From the NCBI GenBank assembly GCA_947259275.1, contig CAMYMH010000030.1, positions 21,150 to 85,149 on the forward strand: DNA of 64,000 bases, in the 5' to 3' direction. The DNA is from an uncultured Acidimicrobiaceae bacterium. GTDB lineage: Bacteria; Actinomycetota; Acidimicrobiia; Spongiisociales; SHLN01. The notes beneath the pieces are model-generated. The model was not told where the DNA came from and ran no database searches. It saw only the letters and a list, made by a program, of their open reading frames with translations. Of this stretch, positions 26,100 through 39,348 are shown piece by piece; position 1 is the stretch's first letter, and every line of letters begins with the position of its first letter. The position numbers and the translations under genes are program-made.

Positions 26100-27584
26100 T
26101 CAGCCCTCGGTTCCTTGCTCTTCAATGCCCGCCAGGTGCTTGGCGAACCCCTTCTTCTCCTCGATCTCCATTTGCCGGCCGATTTGGATGCGCTGGGCCT
26201 GGGGTGAACCGGCACCGTGGAGAGACTCGGTCAAATAGCCGACCGCGTTTCGGCCCATCGTCATGTTCTCGATCAGGCGCAGCACCCGCACCCGGTGCTC
26301 GGTGGGGACACCCTCCCGGCCCTGGAAGTACTTCTCCAGCAGCGGACCGAGGTCGGGATGGTCCCATTCGTGGGCCGACGGGAGCGTGACCACCGCTCCT
26401 CCGGCCAGGTCCTGGGCCAGGCGGCCGATCTCGTAGGGGAAGCGGGTCACGTTCTGCTTGCAGACGTTGGCCAGCAGGCCGTCGTTCTCGTAGTTGCCGG
26501 CCGGGGTCGGCGTGGATTCGTAAGAAGCGGCGATGCCGGCTCCGTAGATGGTCTCGTTCAAGTGGGCCATCTCGACCAGCTTGTCCTTGATGTGGGAGGC
26601 GTCCGCTACCCCGTTGTAGTCGGCGATGAGGGCGGCCGCTCCAATCAGCACGTCGCCGACCCCGGCCTTGCAGACGTAGCTGCGGCGGTGATAGGTGGTG
26701 AAGCGCTCGACCAGCTCGGCCGCGAACTCGACTTCGCCGTCCATGAACACGTGCTCCCACGGCACGAACACGTCGTCGATGACGATGAGCGCTTCCTGGC
26801 CTGAATAGAGGGCATTGCCGACGTCAAGGCCGCCCGGCTCCATGGCCCGGGTGTCACACGATTGCCGTCCGTAGATGAAGGTGAGCCCCGCCGTTTCGAC
26901 GGGTATCGCCGCCACCACCGCGTACTCGGCGTCTGCCTCGGTGAGGCGCATCGTCGGCATGACGAGGATCCAGTGTGAGTTGATGCAGCCGGTCTGGTGC
27001 GCCTTGGCCCCCCGGATCACGATGCCGTCTTCGCGGCGCTCGACGATATGGACGAACATGTCGGGATCGGCCTGTTCGGAAGGGCCCTTGCTGCGATCGC
27101 CCTTCACGTCTGTCATGGCCCCACCGACGACGAGGTTCTGGTGCTGGACGACGGCCAGCCAGTCCTTGAACCGCTCGTGGTAGCCAGTCCCATGGGCGGC
27201 GTCGATGTTGTAGGTGACGGTGTACCCGGAGTTGATGGCATCCATGCCGACGCAACGTTGAAAGCAGGTCCCGGTGAGCTGACCGAGCCGGCGCTGCATC
27301 TTGTTCTGGGCCACCACGTCATCGGCGCTGCCTGCCACATGCAAGAACCGGTTGACGGTTTCGCCGGTCAGCTCGGACTTCTCGCTGGCCAGTTCAGGCT
27401 GCTCGACGACCAGGTCATAGGTGGCGGCCACCGCATTGATCGAGGGTCGGATGATGGGGTGATCGACCGGCTCGACCACCCGCTCTCCGAGCAGCCATAC
27501 GTTCAGATCCCGCCCGCGCAGGCTCTCGATGTAGTCGGCGCGGTTGCGAATCGGATCGCCGGGGGTCCAGGTGGATTCGGTCAT
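26100..27584 (-). CDS. 4-hydroxyphenylacetate 3-monooxygenase / 4-hydroxybutyryl-CoA dehydratase (HpaB) family protein
   Basis: YIESLRGRDLNVWLLGERV; NSHWILVMPT; VFVPWEHVFMDGEVEF; start MTESTWTPGD at 27584. Confidence 0.85.
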   Translation of the reverse strand: MTESTWTPGDPIRNRADYIESLRGRDLNVWLLGERVVEPVDHPIIRPSINAVAATYDLVVEQPELASEKSELTGETVNRFLHVAGSADDVVAQNKMQRRLGQLTGTCFQRCVGMDAINSGYTVTYNIDAAHGTGYHERFKDWLAVVQHQNLVVGGAMTDVKGDRSKGPSEQADPDMFVHIVERREDGIVIRGAKAHQTGCINSHWILVMPTMRLTEADAEYAVVAAIPVETAGLTFIYGRQSCDTRAMEPGGLDVGNALYSGQEALIVIDDVFVPWEHVFMDGEVEFAAELVERFTTYHRRSYVCKAGVGDVLIGAAALIADYNGVADASHIKDKLVEMAHLNETIYGAGIAASYESTPTPAGNYENDGLLANVCKQNVTRFPYEIGRLAQDLAGGAVVTLPSAHEWDHPDLGPLLEKYFQGREGVPTEHRVRVLRLIENMTMGRNAVGYLTESLHGAGSPQAQRIQIGRQMEIEEKKGFAKHLAGIEEQGTEG

Positions 27585-27776
27585 GCACTCTCCCTCTCTA
27601 TCGAGGCTACTGGGGCGGCGCCTCTGGTGCTGTGAGGGGTAACGAGACCCGCCTCGGGCACGTACCGCCACCAAGAGTGCCGCCCGCTGCGCGAGATTGC
27701 CGGATCCCGGCGGGGCCAGCTCTTCTTCTCGGGAACGGCGCAGGCGATGACCCCGCCGTTGCATACACTGATCTGA

Positions 27777-28112
27777 GTGGTGACGAGCGCCAAGGTTGAT
27801 GCCTACATCAGCCAATCGGAGAAGTGGCCGGAGGAGATGACCGACCTGCGGCCGATCCTGCTGAGCTGTGGGCTCGCCGAGGAGATCAAGTGGGGCAAGC
27901 CCTGCTACAGCCATGCGGGCCGGAACATCCTCATCCTCCAGGAGATGAAGGGGTTCCTCGCCCTCATGTTCTTCAAGGGTGCCTTGTTGAACGATTCTGA
28001 AGGTGTTCTCGAGGAGCAAGGGCCGAACTCGCGATCGGCTCGCCGGATTCGCTTCACCTCGGTGGAGGACGTGGCCCGGCTGTCCGACGGCAAGGGCTTC
28101 CGCGACCGGTGA
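27777..28112 (+). pseudogene. YdeI/DUF1801-family protein, apparently C-terminally truncated
   Basis: ILLSCGLAEEIKWGKPCYSHAGRNILILQEMKGFLALMFFKGALL matches the N-terminal half of the YdeI family; stops at ~111 codons. Confidence 0.55.
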
Positions 28113-28256
28113 TGCTCGGCACGCCCAGCCTTGGCTGGATGCACACAGATACCAGGGGTGCCACCCACGCCGAGTGGGCGTGATGGCATCTTCCGACCTA
28201 GTCCTCTACCGCAGCGACATCAGTCGAATGACAATGACCGAGACAAGAAAGGGGGG

Positions 28257-28760
28257 ATGATGATGCAAAGGTTCGTCGCGATTGCGCTGCTCGTTACCGT
28301 TGCGGGTCTCGGCCTGGTTGCGTGTAGCGGCGAGGCGGAGACGGCAACCACAACCACTACTCCGTCGGCACCCTCCAGTATCGAAGCTGTCTGTGCACTC
28401 AACGAGGACTTCGAAGAGCTGAATGAGCGAACGCTGGCTGTGATCCCCGAAACCGGGGAAGAGGAGCCAATTCCTGTCACCTACGCAGGGTTGTTAGAGG
28501 AGAACTATGTCGAGGGCGTCAAGCTCATGCGCCAAATGGTCGACCACGTACCCGAGGCAATGAGGGACGACCTATCGGCCTACACCAGAGCAATCGGCAA
28601 GCTTTCAGAGATGTATGCCGAATACGGCTACGACCAGGCGGCAACTTGGGAGAACGCGGATTACGCGACCTTCTTCCGAGAGTATGAAGTCCCCGAAGAG
28701 GTGAGGACTGGAATCAAGGAATGGTTCATGGCGAACTGCGGCATGGACCTGCAGGGCTAA
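28257..28760 (+). CDS. Hypothetical lipoprotein
   Basis: MMMQRFVAIALLVTVAGLGLVACSGEAE lipobox. Confidence 0.7.
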   Translation: MMMQRFVAIALLVTVAGLGLVACSGEAETATTTTTPSAPSSIEAVCALNEDFEELNERTLAVIPETGEEEPIPVTYAGLLEENYVEGVKLMRQMVDHVPEAMRDDLSAYTRAIGKLSEMYAEYGYDQAATWENADYATFFREYEVPEEVRTGIKEWFMANCGMDLQG

Positions 28761-28804
28761 CCCAACCGCGTCCCGTGGCCCCTTTCCGCCAAGCTCAGGT
28801 ATAT

Positions 28805-29953
28805 CTACGCAGCTCCCCACGGTTGTTCGAGCGTTTGGCGCAGATGCGGTGCAAACAGCGAAGGCTCGAGCAGGAACGAGTCGTGGCCCTTCTCGGAGTG
28901 AACCGTGATGCGCCGGGCAGGCACGCCGGCCGACTTGAGCACCTGCATCATCCGCTCTTGCTCTTCGGGGTAGAAGCAAACGTCTGAGTCGATCGAGAAC
29001 ACCATGAATGACTGATCCTTGCAGGCCCTGAGCGCCTCCTCGAAGGACTCCGCCCCAACCGACGTCAGGAGGTCGAACCCCTGCCAGGCCTCCATCAAGC
29101 GCAGATAGCTGTTGGCGTCGAAGCGGGCGACGAACTTCTGGCCCTGATGCCACAGATAGGACTCGATCGGGTGGCCGATGGAGATGTACTCGGAGGCTTC
29201 GTGCGGGTCGACCACTTCCGAGCGCGCCCGCTCTTGCATCGCTGCCAGAGACACAAAGGTCTTGTGACCGATCATGCGGGCGAGCGCCAATCCCCGGTCA
29301 GGAGATTTCCCGCCGTAGTAGTCACCCCCGTTGAAGTTCGGGTCGTTGATGATGGCGTTGGTCTGCTCGAAGTTGTGGATGAACTGGAGGGCGGTGACCT
29401 CCAGGCCGCCGGCAATTGGTATGACCACGTCGACCCGATCCGGGTAGCGAGTGGCGAGGCTCAGGCACATGAGGGCCCCAATCGAGGCGCCGGTCACCGC
29501 ATGGAGCCTGTCGATCCCGAGCCGGTCCAGCAACCAGACTTGCGAATCGACGATGTCGTCGATCGTGATGGCGGGAAAGGCGCCGCCATACGGTTGGCCG
29601 GTCACCGGGTTCTCGCTCGCCGGGCCGGTGGAGCCGTAGCAGCCGCCGAGGTAGTTGATGCACAGCACCGCGAACCGGTCGGTGTCGAGGGCTCGTCCGG
29701 GGCCGACGAAGCCGTCCCACCAACCACGCTGGCACTCCTCGGTCCATCGCTCACCAACGCCCGGCACCGCCGGATTCACGCCGGCCGCGTGCTGGCTGCC
29801 GGTGAGGGCGTGGAACACGAGGATGACGTTGTCCCTCGCCTCGTTCACCGTCCCATACAGCTCGTAGGCGAGGGTCAGGCCCGGGAGCGAGGAGCCGTCC
29901 TCGAGGACGAACGGCTCGGTGCTGGTCTGAAACTGGGTCTCGATGGATTCCAT
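28805..29953 (-). CDS. metX: Homoserine O-acetyltransferase (MetX)-type alpha/beta hydrolase
   Basis: LTLAYELYGTVNEARDNVILVFHALTGSQHAAG; GASIGALMCL nucleophile; GHDSFLLE; start MESIETQ at 29953. Confidence 0.88.
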   Translation of the reverse strand: MESIETQFQTSTEPFVLEDGSSLPGLTLAYELYGTVNEARDNVILVFHALTGSQHAAGVNPAVPGVGERWTEECQRGWWDGFVGPGRALDTDRFAVLCINYLGGCYGSTGPASENPVTGQPYGGAFPAITIDDIVDSQVWLLDRLGIDRLHAVTGASIGALMCLSLATRYPDRVDVVIPIAGGLEVTALQFIHNFEQTNAIINDPNFNGGDYYGGKSPDRGLALARMIGHKTFVSLAAMQERARSEVVDPHEASEYISIGHPIESYLWHQGQKFVARFDANSYLRLMEAWQGFDLLTSVGAESFEEALRACKDQSFMVFSIDSDVCFYPEEQERMMQVLKSAGVPARRITVHSEKGHDSFLLEPSLFAPHLRQTLEQPWGAA

Positions 29954-30057
29954 CAACGCTTCTCGCCTGGTTGATCGCGAAACCATAGACGATATCGCCA
30001 AATCACCACCTGCGACCAGAATGGCCCTCAAGAAATCGGCGCTGCCGCCGAGATCGC

Positions 30058-33000
30058 TTGTCGAGGAGTGAGGTTGTGAGGCGAGGATTGGCAGCGGTAT
30101 TCATCGGGCTGATGGCGGCATTGCTCGGCACCGTGCCGGCCGGGGCCTCAACCGCCGGCCCTGAGGTTGCCCTCTTCGATCCTGAGAGTGGCCAATGGCA
30201 CATGCGCGACGCAGTCGGCGTCACCCACACCTTCTACTACGGGGCTCCCGGAGATGTCCCACTGCTCGGTGACTGGGACTGCGACGGGGTCGACACCGTC
30301 GGCATGTACCGGCCATCAAACGGTTTCGCCTACCTCCGGAACTCGAACACCCAGGGGGTTGCCGACATCGACTTCTTCTACGGCATACCCGGCGATGTGC
30401 CGCTGGCCGGCGACTGGAACGGCGACGGGTGCGACACGCTTGCCATCTATCGAAACAGCCGGGTGTACGTTCGCAACCGCCTCGGGACCGGCGTGGCCGA
30501 CTACGACTTCTACTTCGGTGTCCCCGGCGACCGCCCCTTCGCCGGCGACTTCGACGGTGATGGCACAACCACCGTCGGCCTCTACCGGAATTCGAGTGGC
30601 TTCGCCTACCTGCGCCAGTCAAACACCACCGGCGTTGCCGACCTCGAGTTCTACTACGGCGTACCGTCCGATCGCATCCTCACCGGCGACTGGGACTCCG
30701 ACGGTGACGAGACGGTGGGGATCTTCCGCCCCGCCGAGTCCCGCCTCTACCTGTCGAACCAAAACACCACCGCCGTCGCCGACCGGCAGCTCCGCTTCGG
30801 CGAGGGCCGCTACCTCCCGGTCGCAGGCAAGCTCGGGCTGGGAGACGCGCCGCCCTCCGACTTCGCCGATGCTGCTCGCTGGTCCGATCCGGCCACCTGG
30901 GGTGGCCAAGTTCCCGCCGCAGGTGAAGTCGTGACGGTGCCGGCCGGGACCGCCATCCTGATGGATGTTTCCCCACCCGCGCTCGGCGGACTGCGGGTGG
31001 ATGGGACGCTCGTGTTCGACCGCCGCCACCTGGACCTCACCACCGATTGGCTGATAGTCACCGGCTACATGCAAGTAGGGACTGCCGGCGAGCCGTTCGA
31101 GCAACGGGCCACCATCACGTTGACCGGCGCCCCGGGCAGCGACACCATGGACATGGGTGCCAGGGTGTTCGGAGTGATGGGTGGCACTGTCGACCTGCAC
31201 GGGAGCCCGGACGTGGCCTGGACCTCGCTGGCGGCGACCGCTCCCGCCGGCGCCACCTCCATCACTCTGCAGCAGCCGGTGACCTGGCAGCCGGGAGAAC
31301 GCATTGTTATTGCCTCGACCGATTACGACTACGAGCAGGCCGAGGAGCGGACCATCACCTCGGTCGCCGGCACCACCGTCCGGTTCGCCGAGCCCCTCGA
31401 GCATCTCCACTGGGGTCAGCTGATGTGGCCGGACGGCCGGACGATCGATGAACGCGCCGAGGTCGGCCACCTCACCCGCTCCATCGTCATCCAGGGAGCC
31501 GACGACGGTGTGGCCGACCGGTTCGGTGGACACATGATGGCCACGCCCGGCAGCACCACCCGGATGGACCATGTCGAGCTGTTCCATATGGGCCAGGCCG
31601 GCGAGCTGGCCCGCTACCCGGTTCACTGGCACCAGGCGGGTGATGCGGCCGGCAGCTACCTGCGGGCCGCCGCCATCCACCACAGTTTCAGCCGCTGTGT
31701 CACCGTCCACGGGACGAACAACCTCCAGGTGGAGGACAATGTCGCCTACGACACCTTCGGCCATTGCTACTTCCTCGAGGATGGCGCCGAGCGAGGCAAC
31801 CTCTTCGACCACAATCTGGGGCTCGTAACCCGGCGTCCCGAGGAGTCAGACGCCCTCCTCCCCTCCGACGTCAACTACCCGGGGCCGGGTACCTTCTGGA
31901 TCACCAACCCGGACAACACCTTCAAGAACAACGTGGCGGCCGGCTCGCGCGGCATCGGATTCTGGTTTGCCCTGCCCGAGCACCCAACCGGACCCTCGGC
32001 TACCGATGCCATCTGGCCGGCTCGCACCCCGCTCCGGATGTTCGACGACAACGTCGCCCATTCGAATGGAGTCGACGGCCTGCACGTCGACCGGGGTCCA
32101 CTCCCCTCCGGGTTCACCAACACCACCTACTACCAACCGCGCCTCGACCCCGCCGACCCGGATTCGCCGCCGGTGACCGCCTACTTCACCGATTTCACCG
32201 CCTATAAGAACCGGAACCGTGGGGCCTGGCTGCGGGGCGACAACCACATTGTGAGCGGAGCGGTGCTGGCCGACAACGCCATCGGGCTCACCTTTGCCTC
32301 CGACGAGAGCCAGCTGGTCGATTCGCTGCTGGTTGGTGAGACGGGCAACCCCGGTGATCCTCGCCCGTGGGAGGAGACGGGTACCAACGGGCGCAGCCTC
32401 CCCCAGCCCTGGGATGCCGATACCACCATTCGCGGCTTCGACTTCTACGACGGCACCGTCGGGGTGCGCGACTCGCACTTCGTCGGGTACCAGAGCACTC
32501 CTCAGCGGGCCGCCGCCGCCCTCAGCGTGCTCAACTACACCGACTTCAGCCTCTCAACCGACAACTACGCACGCGGCCTCACGTTCGCCCGGTCGACTCA
32601 AGGGGTGTTCCTGGAAAGCCGGGCGGTACCGTCTGATCCCGAGTCGGGCGAGGATGGCTACCGGAGTGCGGTCTTCCAGGATCTCGACGGATCGGTGACC
32701 GGCACGCCCGGCACGGCCGTCACTGTGAACAACCCACTGCTCTACGACGGGACCTGCGCGTACCGGTCGGATTGGAACGCCCGGGTGTGCGCCGATGGGT
32801 ACACGTCGCTCCTCATCGATGACCGCTCGGACACCAGCACCACCCTCGGGCCGATCGTGGTGACGCGCGACGACGGCGCTGCCCACACCGTGATCGGGCG
32901 CCCCGATGATGGTCCAAACGATCACTTCCGTACCAGCGTGCTCAACGGCCGGAGCTACACCATCGACGCTACCGGCTCGTGGACCCAGCACTACCAGATC

Positions 33001-33252
33001 CGCACCTACGAAATCAGCCAGGGCGAGTGGCTTCACGTGACGGTGAAGGGCTTCAGCGGAACCCCCAACATCTACCGCGACTGGTGGATCGACGAGCGCA
33101 ACCGGCTGGAACCGGTGAGCAGCCTCTCCGCTCTCCTCAACTCGGACGGTCAGGCTTATTACCGGAATGGCTCGGACCTCCATCTCAAGCTGATGCCGCA
33201 GGAGGAACGCGAATGGACGGCGCTCGACATCTGCTCAACGGCCGGGTGCTGA
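30058..33252 (+). CDS. Large secreted protein: N-terminal FG-GAP/VCBS-like repeats, G8 domain, right-handed parallel beta-helix
   Basis: Signal peptide; about five repeats of (F/Y)YG-PGD-PL-GDWD-DG-DT-G-YR; G8-type segment WSDPATWGGQVPAAGEVVTVPAGTAILMD... Confidence 0.75.
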   Translation: MSRSEVVRRGLAAVFIGLMAALLGTVPAGASTAGPEVALFDPESGQWHMRDAVGVTHTFYYGAPGDVPLLGDWDCDGVDTVGMYRPSNGFAYLRNSNTQGVADIDFFYGIPGDVPLAGDWNGDGCDTLAIYRNSRVYVRNRLGTGVADYDFYFGVPGDRPFAGDFDGDGTTTVGLYRNSSGFAYLRQSNTTGVADLEFYYGVPSDRILTGDWDSDGDETVGIFRPAESRLYLSNQNTTAVADRQLRFGEGRYLPVAGKLGLGDAPPSDFADAARWSDPATWGGQVPAAGEVVTVPAGTAILMDVSPPALGGLRVDGTLVFDRRHLDLTTDWLIVTGYMQVGTAGEPFEQRATITLTGAPGSDTMDMGARVFGVMGGTVDLHGSPDVAWTSLAATAPAGATSITLQQPVTWQPGERIVIASTDYDYEQAEERTITSVAGTTVRFAEPLEHLHWGQLMWPDGRTIDERAEVGHLTRSIVIQGADDGVADRFGGHMMATPGSTTRMDHVELFHMGQAGELARYPVHWHQAGDAAGSYLRAAAIHHSFSRCVTVHGTNNLQVEDNVAYDTFGHCYFLEDGAERGNLFDHNLGLVTRRPEESDALLPSDVNYPGPGTFWITNPDNTFKNNVAAGSRGIGFWFALPEHPTGPSATDAIWPARTPLRMFDDNVAHSNGVDGLHVDRGPLPSGFTNTTYYQPRLDPADPDSPPVTAYFTDFTAYKNRNRGAWLRGDNHIVSGAVLADNAIGLTFASDESQLVDSLLVGETGNPGDPRPWEETGTNGRSLPQPWDADTTIRGFDFYDGTVGVRDSHFVGYQSTPQRAAAALSVLNYTDFSLSTDNYARGLTFARSTQGVFLESRAVPSDPESGEDGYRSAVFQDLDGSVTGTPGTAVTVNNPLLYDGTCAYRSDWNARVCADGYTSLLIDDRSDTSTTLGPIVVTRDDGAAHTVIGRPDDGPNDHFRTSVLNGRSYTIDATGSWTQHYQIRTYEISQGEWLHVTVKGFSGTPNIYRDWWIDERNRLEPVSSLSALLNSDGQAYYRNGSDLHLKLMPQEEREWTALDICSTAGC

Positions 33253-33324
33253 GCGCCGTCGGCAGAGGAACACCCAGTCAATGACATGATCTCGAGCTAC
33301 CAGCGTTGCACGGCGTCGTAGGCT

Positions 33325-33858
33325 TTGGGCATGGAGACCGTGCCCGCACGGCACCGCACCATCGAGGGATCCGCCCGCTTGAGTCGAGTCGGACGCGTTG
33401 GCTTCCCGGTCGAGAAGCTGGCCGGCGAGGACGGGCTCCTGGCCGAGCTGGGCCGGGAGAGCTCCCTCGCCATGTTCTTCGGTCGGGGGCGACGGGTGCG
33501 GCTCGCCGACGGCACCGAGTGGCGGATCAAGTCGACCACCTCGGGCAGGCACATCGTGCCCATAATCACGACCGAGGAGGGAACCATCGCGATCTCTGGT
33601 CCGCTGCACGCCAACCGCAGCTACGGCATCAATGGCAAGGACTACGGCTTCACGCTCATTCCGCTGGGCAAGGTTGGCTTCGGCGGTACCGGCCGGTGGG
33701 TGCTGCGCCGCTTCGAAGACCAGATCGCCGTCATCGATCAGCGGGAGCGAAACATCCAAGCCGATGAGCCCATACCGGTGGCCGCCGCCCTGATGGCGTT
33801 CACACTCATCACCCATGGGATTCCCGGCGAGGGCGACATCATCCCGCCGCGGGACTGA
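33325..33858 (+). CDS. Hypothetical protein
   Basis: Good-codon ORF (FGRGRRVRLADGTEWRIKSTTSGRHIVPIITTEEGTIAISG). Confidence 0.65.
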   Translation: MGMETVPARHRTIEGSARLSRVGRVGFPVEKLAGEDGLLAELGRESSLAMFFGRGRRVRLADGTEWRIKSTTSGRHIVPIITTEEGTIAISGPLHANRSYGINGKDYGFTLIPLGKVGFGGTGRWVLRRFEDQIAVIDQRERNIQADEPIPVAAALMAFTLITHGIPGEGDIIPPRD

Positions 33859-33876
33859 GCTTCAGGCGGCGTGAGC

Positions 33877-34167
33877 TCAGTGGACCTGCGGATCGGTCGT
33901 CACCGTCATCCGCATGAGTGCGGCCAGGATTCGCGCCGCGGGGATCCGGCCTTCGGCAATCACGACGCCGTCTGGGCCTCGAACCACCGGGACCCGGTGG
34001 GCGAACTCCTCGTACCCAGCCGGAGCCGCCTCGACATCGACGGTGTGAACATCGATGCCCAACCTGCCGGCGACCCGGAGCACGACGCTCATGCCCGCTT
34101 CACACGCCGCGTCGTCCTGACGGATCAGGACCTCGAGGTATCGCCCGTCGACAATGTCCTGGCCCAT
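33877..34167 (-). CDS. Glutaredoxin/thioredoxin-fold-like small protein
   Basis: VLIRQDDAACEAGMSVVLRVAGRLGIDVHTVDVEA...RVPVVRGPDGVVIAEGRI: beta-alpha-beta and cis-Pro-like VPVV; single Cys. Confidence 0.6.
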   Translation of the reverse strand: MGQDIVDGRYLEVLIRQDDAACEAGMSVVLRVAGRLGIDVHTVDVEAAPAGYEEFAHRVPVVRGPDGVVIAEGRIPAARILAALMRMTVTTDPQVH

Positions 34168-34174
34168 CGGGGTC

Positions 34175-35172
34175 TCAGTACTTGGACGAGTACTCGGTGA
34201 GGGCGTGCATGTAGTTGCTGCGCTCGAAGGCACTCGGGTCTGGGCTCGACCGCTGGCTGAGGCTCCCGCGCGCCTGGTCGAGGGATTCGTAGTTCCCCCG
34301 CTCCAGCCACTGTTCGACCCCTTCGAGAACGGTCGAAACATGTCCGGTCCCATGCTTCAGCAGAGCCGACGCCATCATCGTCACGTCGGCGCCGGCCAAG
34401 ATGAGCTTGAGAACGTCCTCGGACGTGTGCACGCCGGTGGTGGCCGCCAGCGACGCGTCGACTCTGTCGTGCAGGATCGCCATCCAGCGCAGCACCAGCC
34501 GCATCTCCTCCGAGGTCGACAGCACCAGATTGGGGCCGACGGTAAGGGTTTCGAGGTCGATGTCGGGCTGATAGAACCGGTTGAACAGCACCAGGCCGTC
34601 GGCACCGGACTCGATGAGGCGTCCGGCCATATGGGCCATGGACGTGAAGTAGGGCCCCACTTTCACGGCCAACGGAATCGTGACCGCTGCCCGCACCCGC
34701 TCCACCAATCGCAGATACTCATCCGCCACCTGCGGCCCCGGCCGCTCGGTGTCGGCGGCGATCAGGTAGATATTGAGTTCGAGCGCGTCGGCTCCGGCGT
34801 CCTCGATGATGCGGGCATACAGAGTCCATCCGCCGGCCGAGTCGCCGTTCAGGCTGGCAATCACCGGGATCGACAATGCCTCTTTGGCCGCCCGCAAATG
34901 ATCGAGATAGTCACCGGCCCCGGTGTTGTAATCGTCCATCTCCGGGAAATACCCCCCGATGGACTCGGCCGAGATCTCCGATCCGTAGTCGAGGGCCGCG
35001 TGTACCGCCATCGCCTCATGCTCAATTTGCTCCTCGAACAGCGACGGCATCACCACCGCCGCCGCCCCGGCCGCCTCCAGCGCAAGCAGCGACTCGACGT
35101 TGCGGGTCAGGGGTGAGGACGACGGCACGATCGGGTTCGCCAGGTCGAGACCGAGATACTTGGTGGCCAGAT

Positions 35173-35176
<4 letters not shown>
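34175..35176 (-). CDS. Dihydroorotate dehydrogenase-like FMN protein
   Basis: NLATKYLGLDLANPIVPSSSPLT; TIM-barrel motifs; GVHTSEDVLKLILAGADVTMMASALL. Confidence 0.88.
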
Positions 35177-38730
<3,554 letters not shown>

Positions 38731-38829
38731 GGAACTCCTCGATTTGTTCGGGCTGGCCCGAGTCTACGAAATCTTTCCGCCGTTCCAGCAGTACCAAACG
38801 GCGGTTGCGGCCAGGGCCGCTGGCATGAC

Positions 38830-39345
38830 GTTTCCTTCCCCGGAGAGGGAGGAGGGCCAGACAGCAGTTGCGAAGCAACTGCCCAGCAAAGCCGTAGGCG
38901 TTGCCCCCCACCCCGACTCCGCCTTCGGCGGAGCCACCCCGCCCTCAGGGCGGGGAGGAACACGTGATGGAGCCAGCGTGGCGGCGACGCTTGGCGTGGC
39001 ACTGGTCACGAAATCCGCAACGCTCCACCGGGAGCTCCGAGAACGCGGCGCGTTCCTGCCGAGTTGTCGAGTTGCCGGGAACGCGACGGGTTCCTTCCCC
39101 TCGAGGGGAAGGTGGACTCGGAGCAAGGCTCCGAGGACGGATGGGGGGGCGGGGAACGCTACGCGTTCCTAAAGAGTTGCTCCCCAACTCCACTCCTGCC
39201 AGACAGCAGTTGCAAAGCAACTGCCCAGCAACGCCGTAGGCGTTGCCCCCCACCCCGACTCCGCCTTCGGCGGCAACGCCGTAGGCGTTGCCCCCCACCC
39301 CGACTCCGGGAAGGCTTCGCCTTCCTTGGCAACCCGTAGGGTCGC
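38830..39345 (-). repeat. Two copies of the modular hairpin repeat element (minus orientation)
   Basis: CCCCGCCCTGAGGGCGGGGTGGCTCCGCCGAAGGCGGAGTCGGGGTGGGGGG; CCCCCCATCCG + hairpin + CCACCTTCCCCTCGAGGGGAAGGAA; CAGTTGC-TT(C/T)-GCAACTG hairpins. Confidence 0.75.
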
Positions 39346-39348
39346 CGA

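Noticed and set aside
28110-28140. TGA at the end of the truncated YdeI-like gene followed by a strong hairpin (CCAGCC-TT-GGCTGG), considered as a third Sec site
   Set aside because: Read-through runs into the next lipoprotein gene's frame without YdeI-like sequence, the loop lacks GGUC, and no Cys-position homology is recognisable.
29954-30057. SAM riboswitch upstream of metX
   Set aside because: Inspected the metX leader and did not recognise the conserved motifs of SAM-I, SAM-II or SAM-IV classes.
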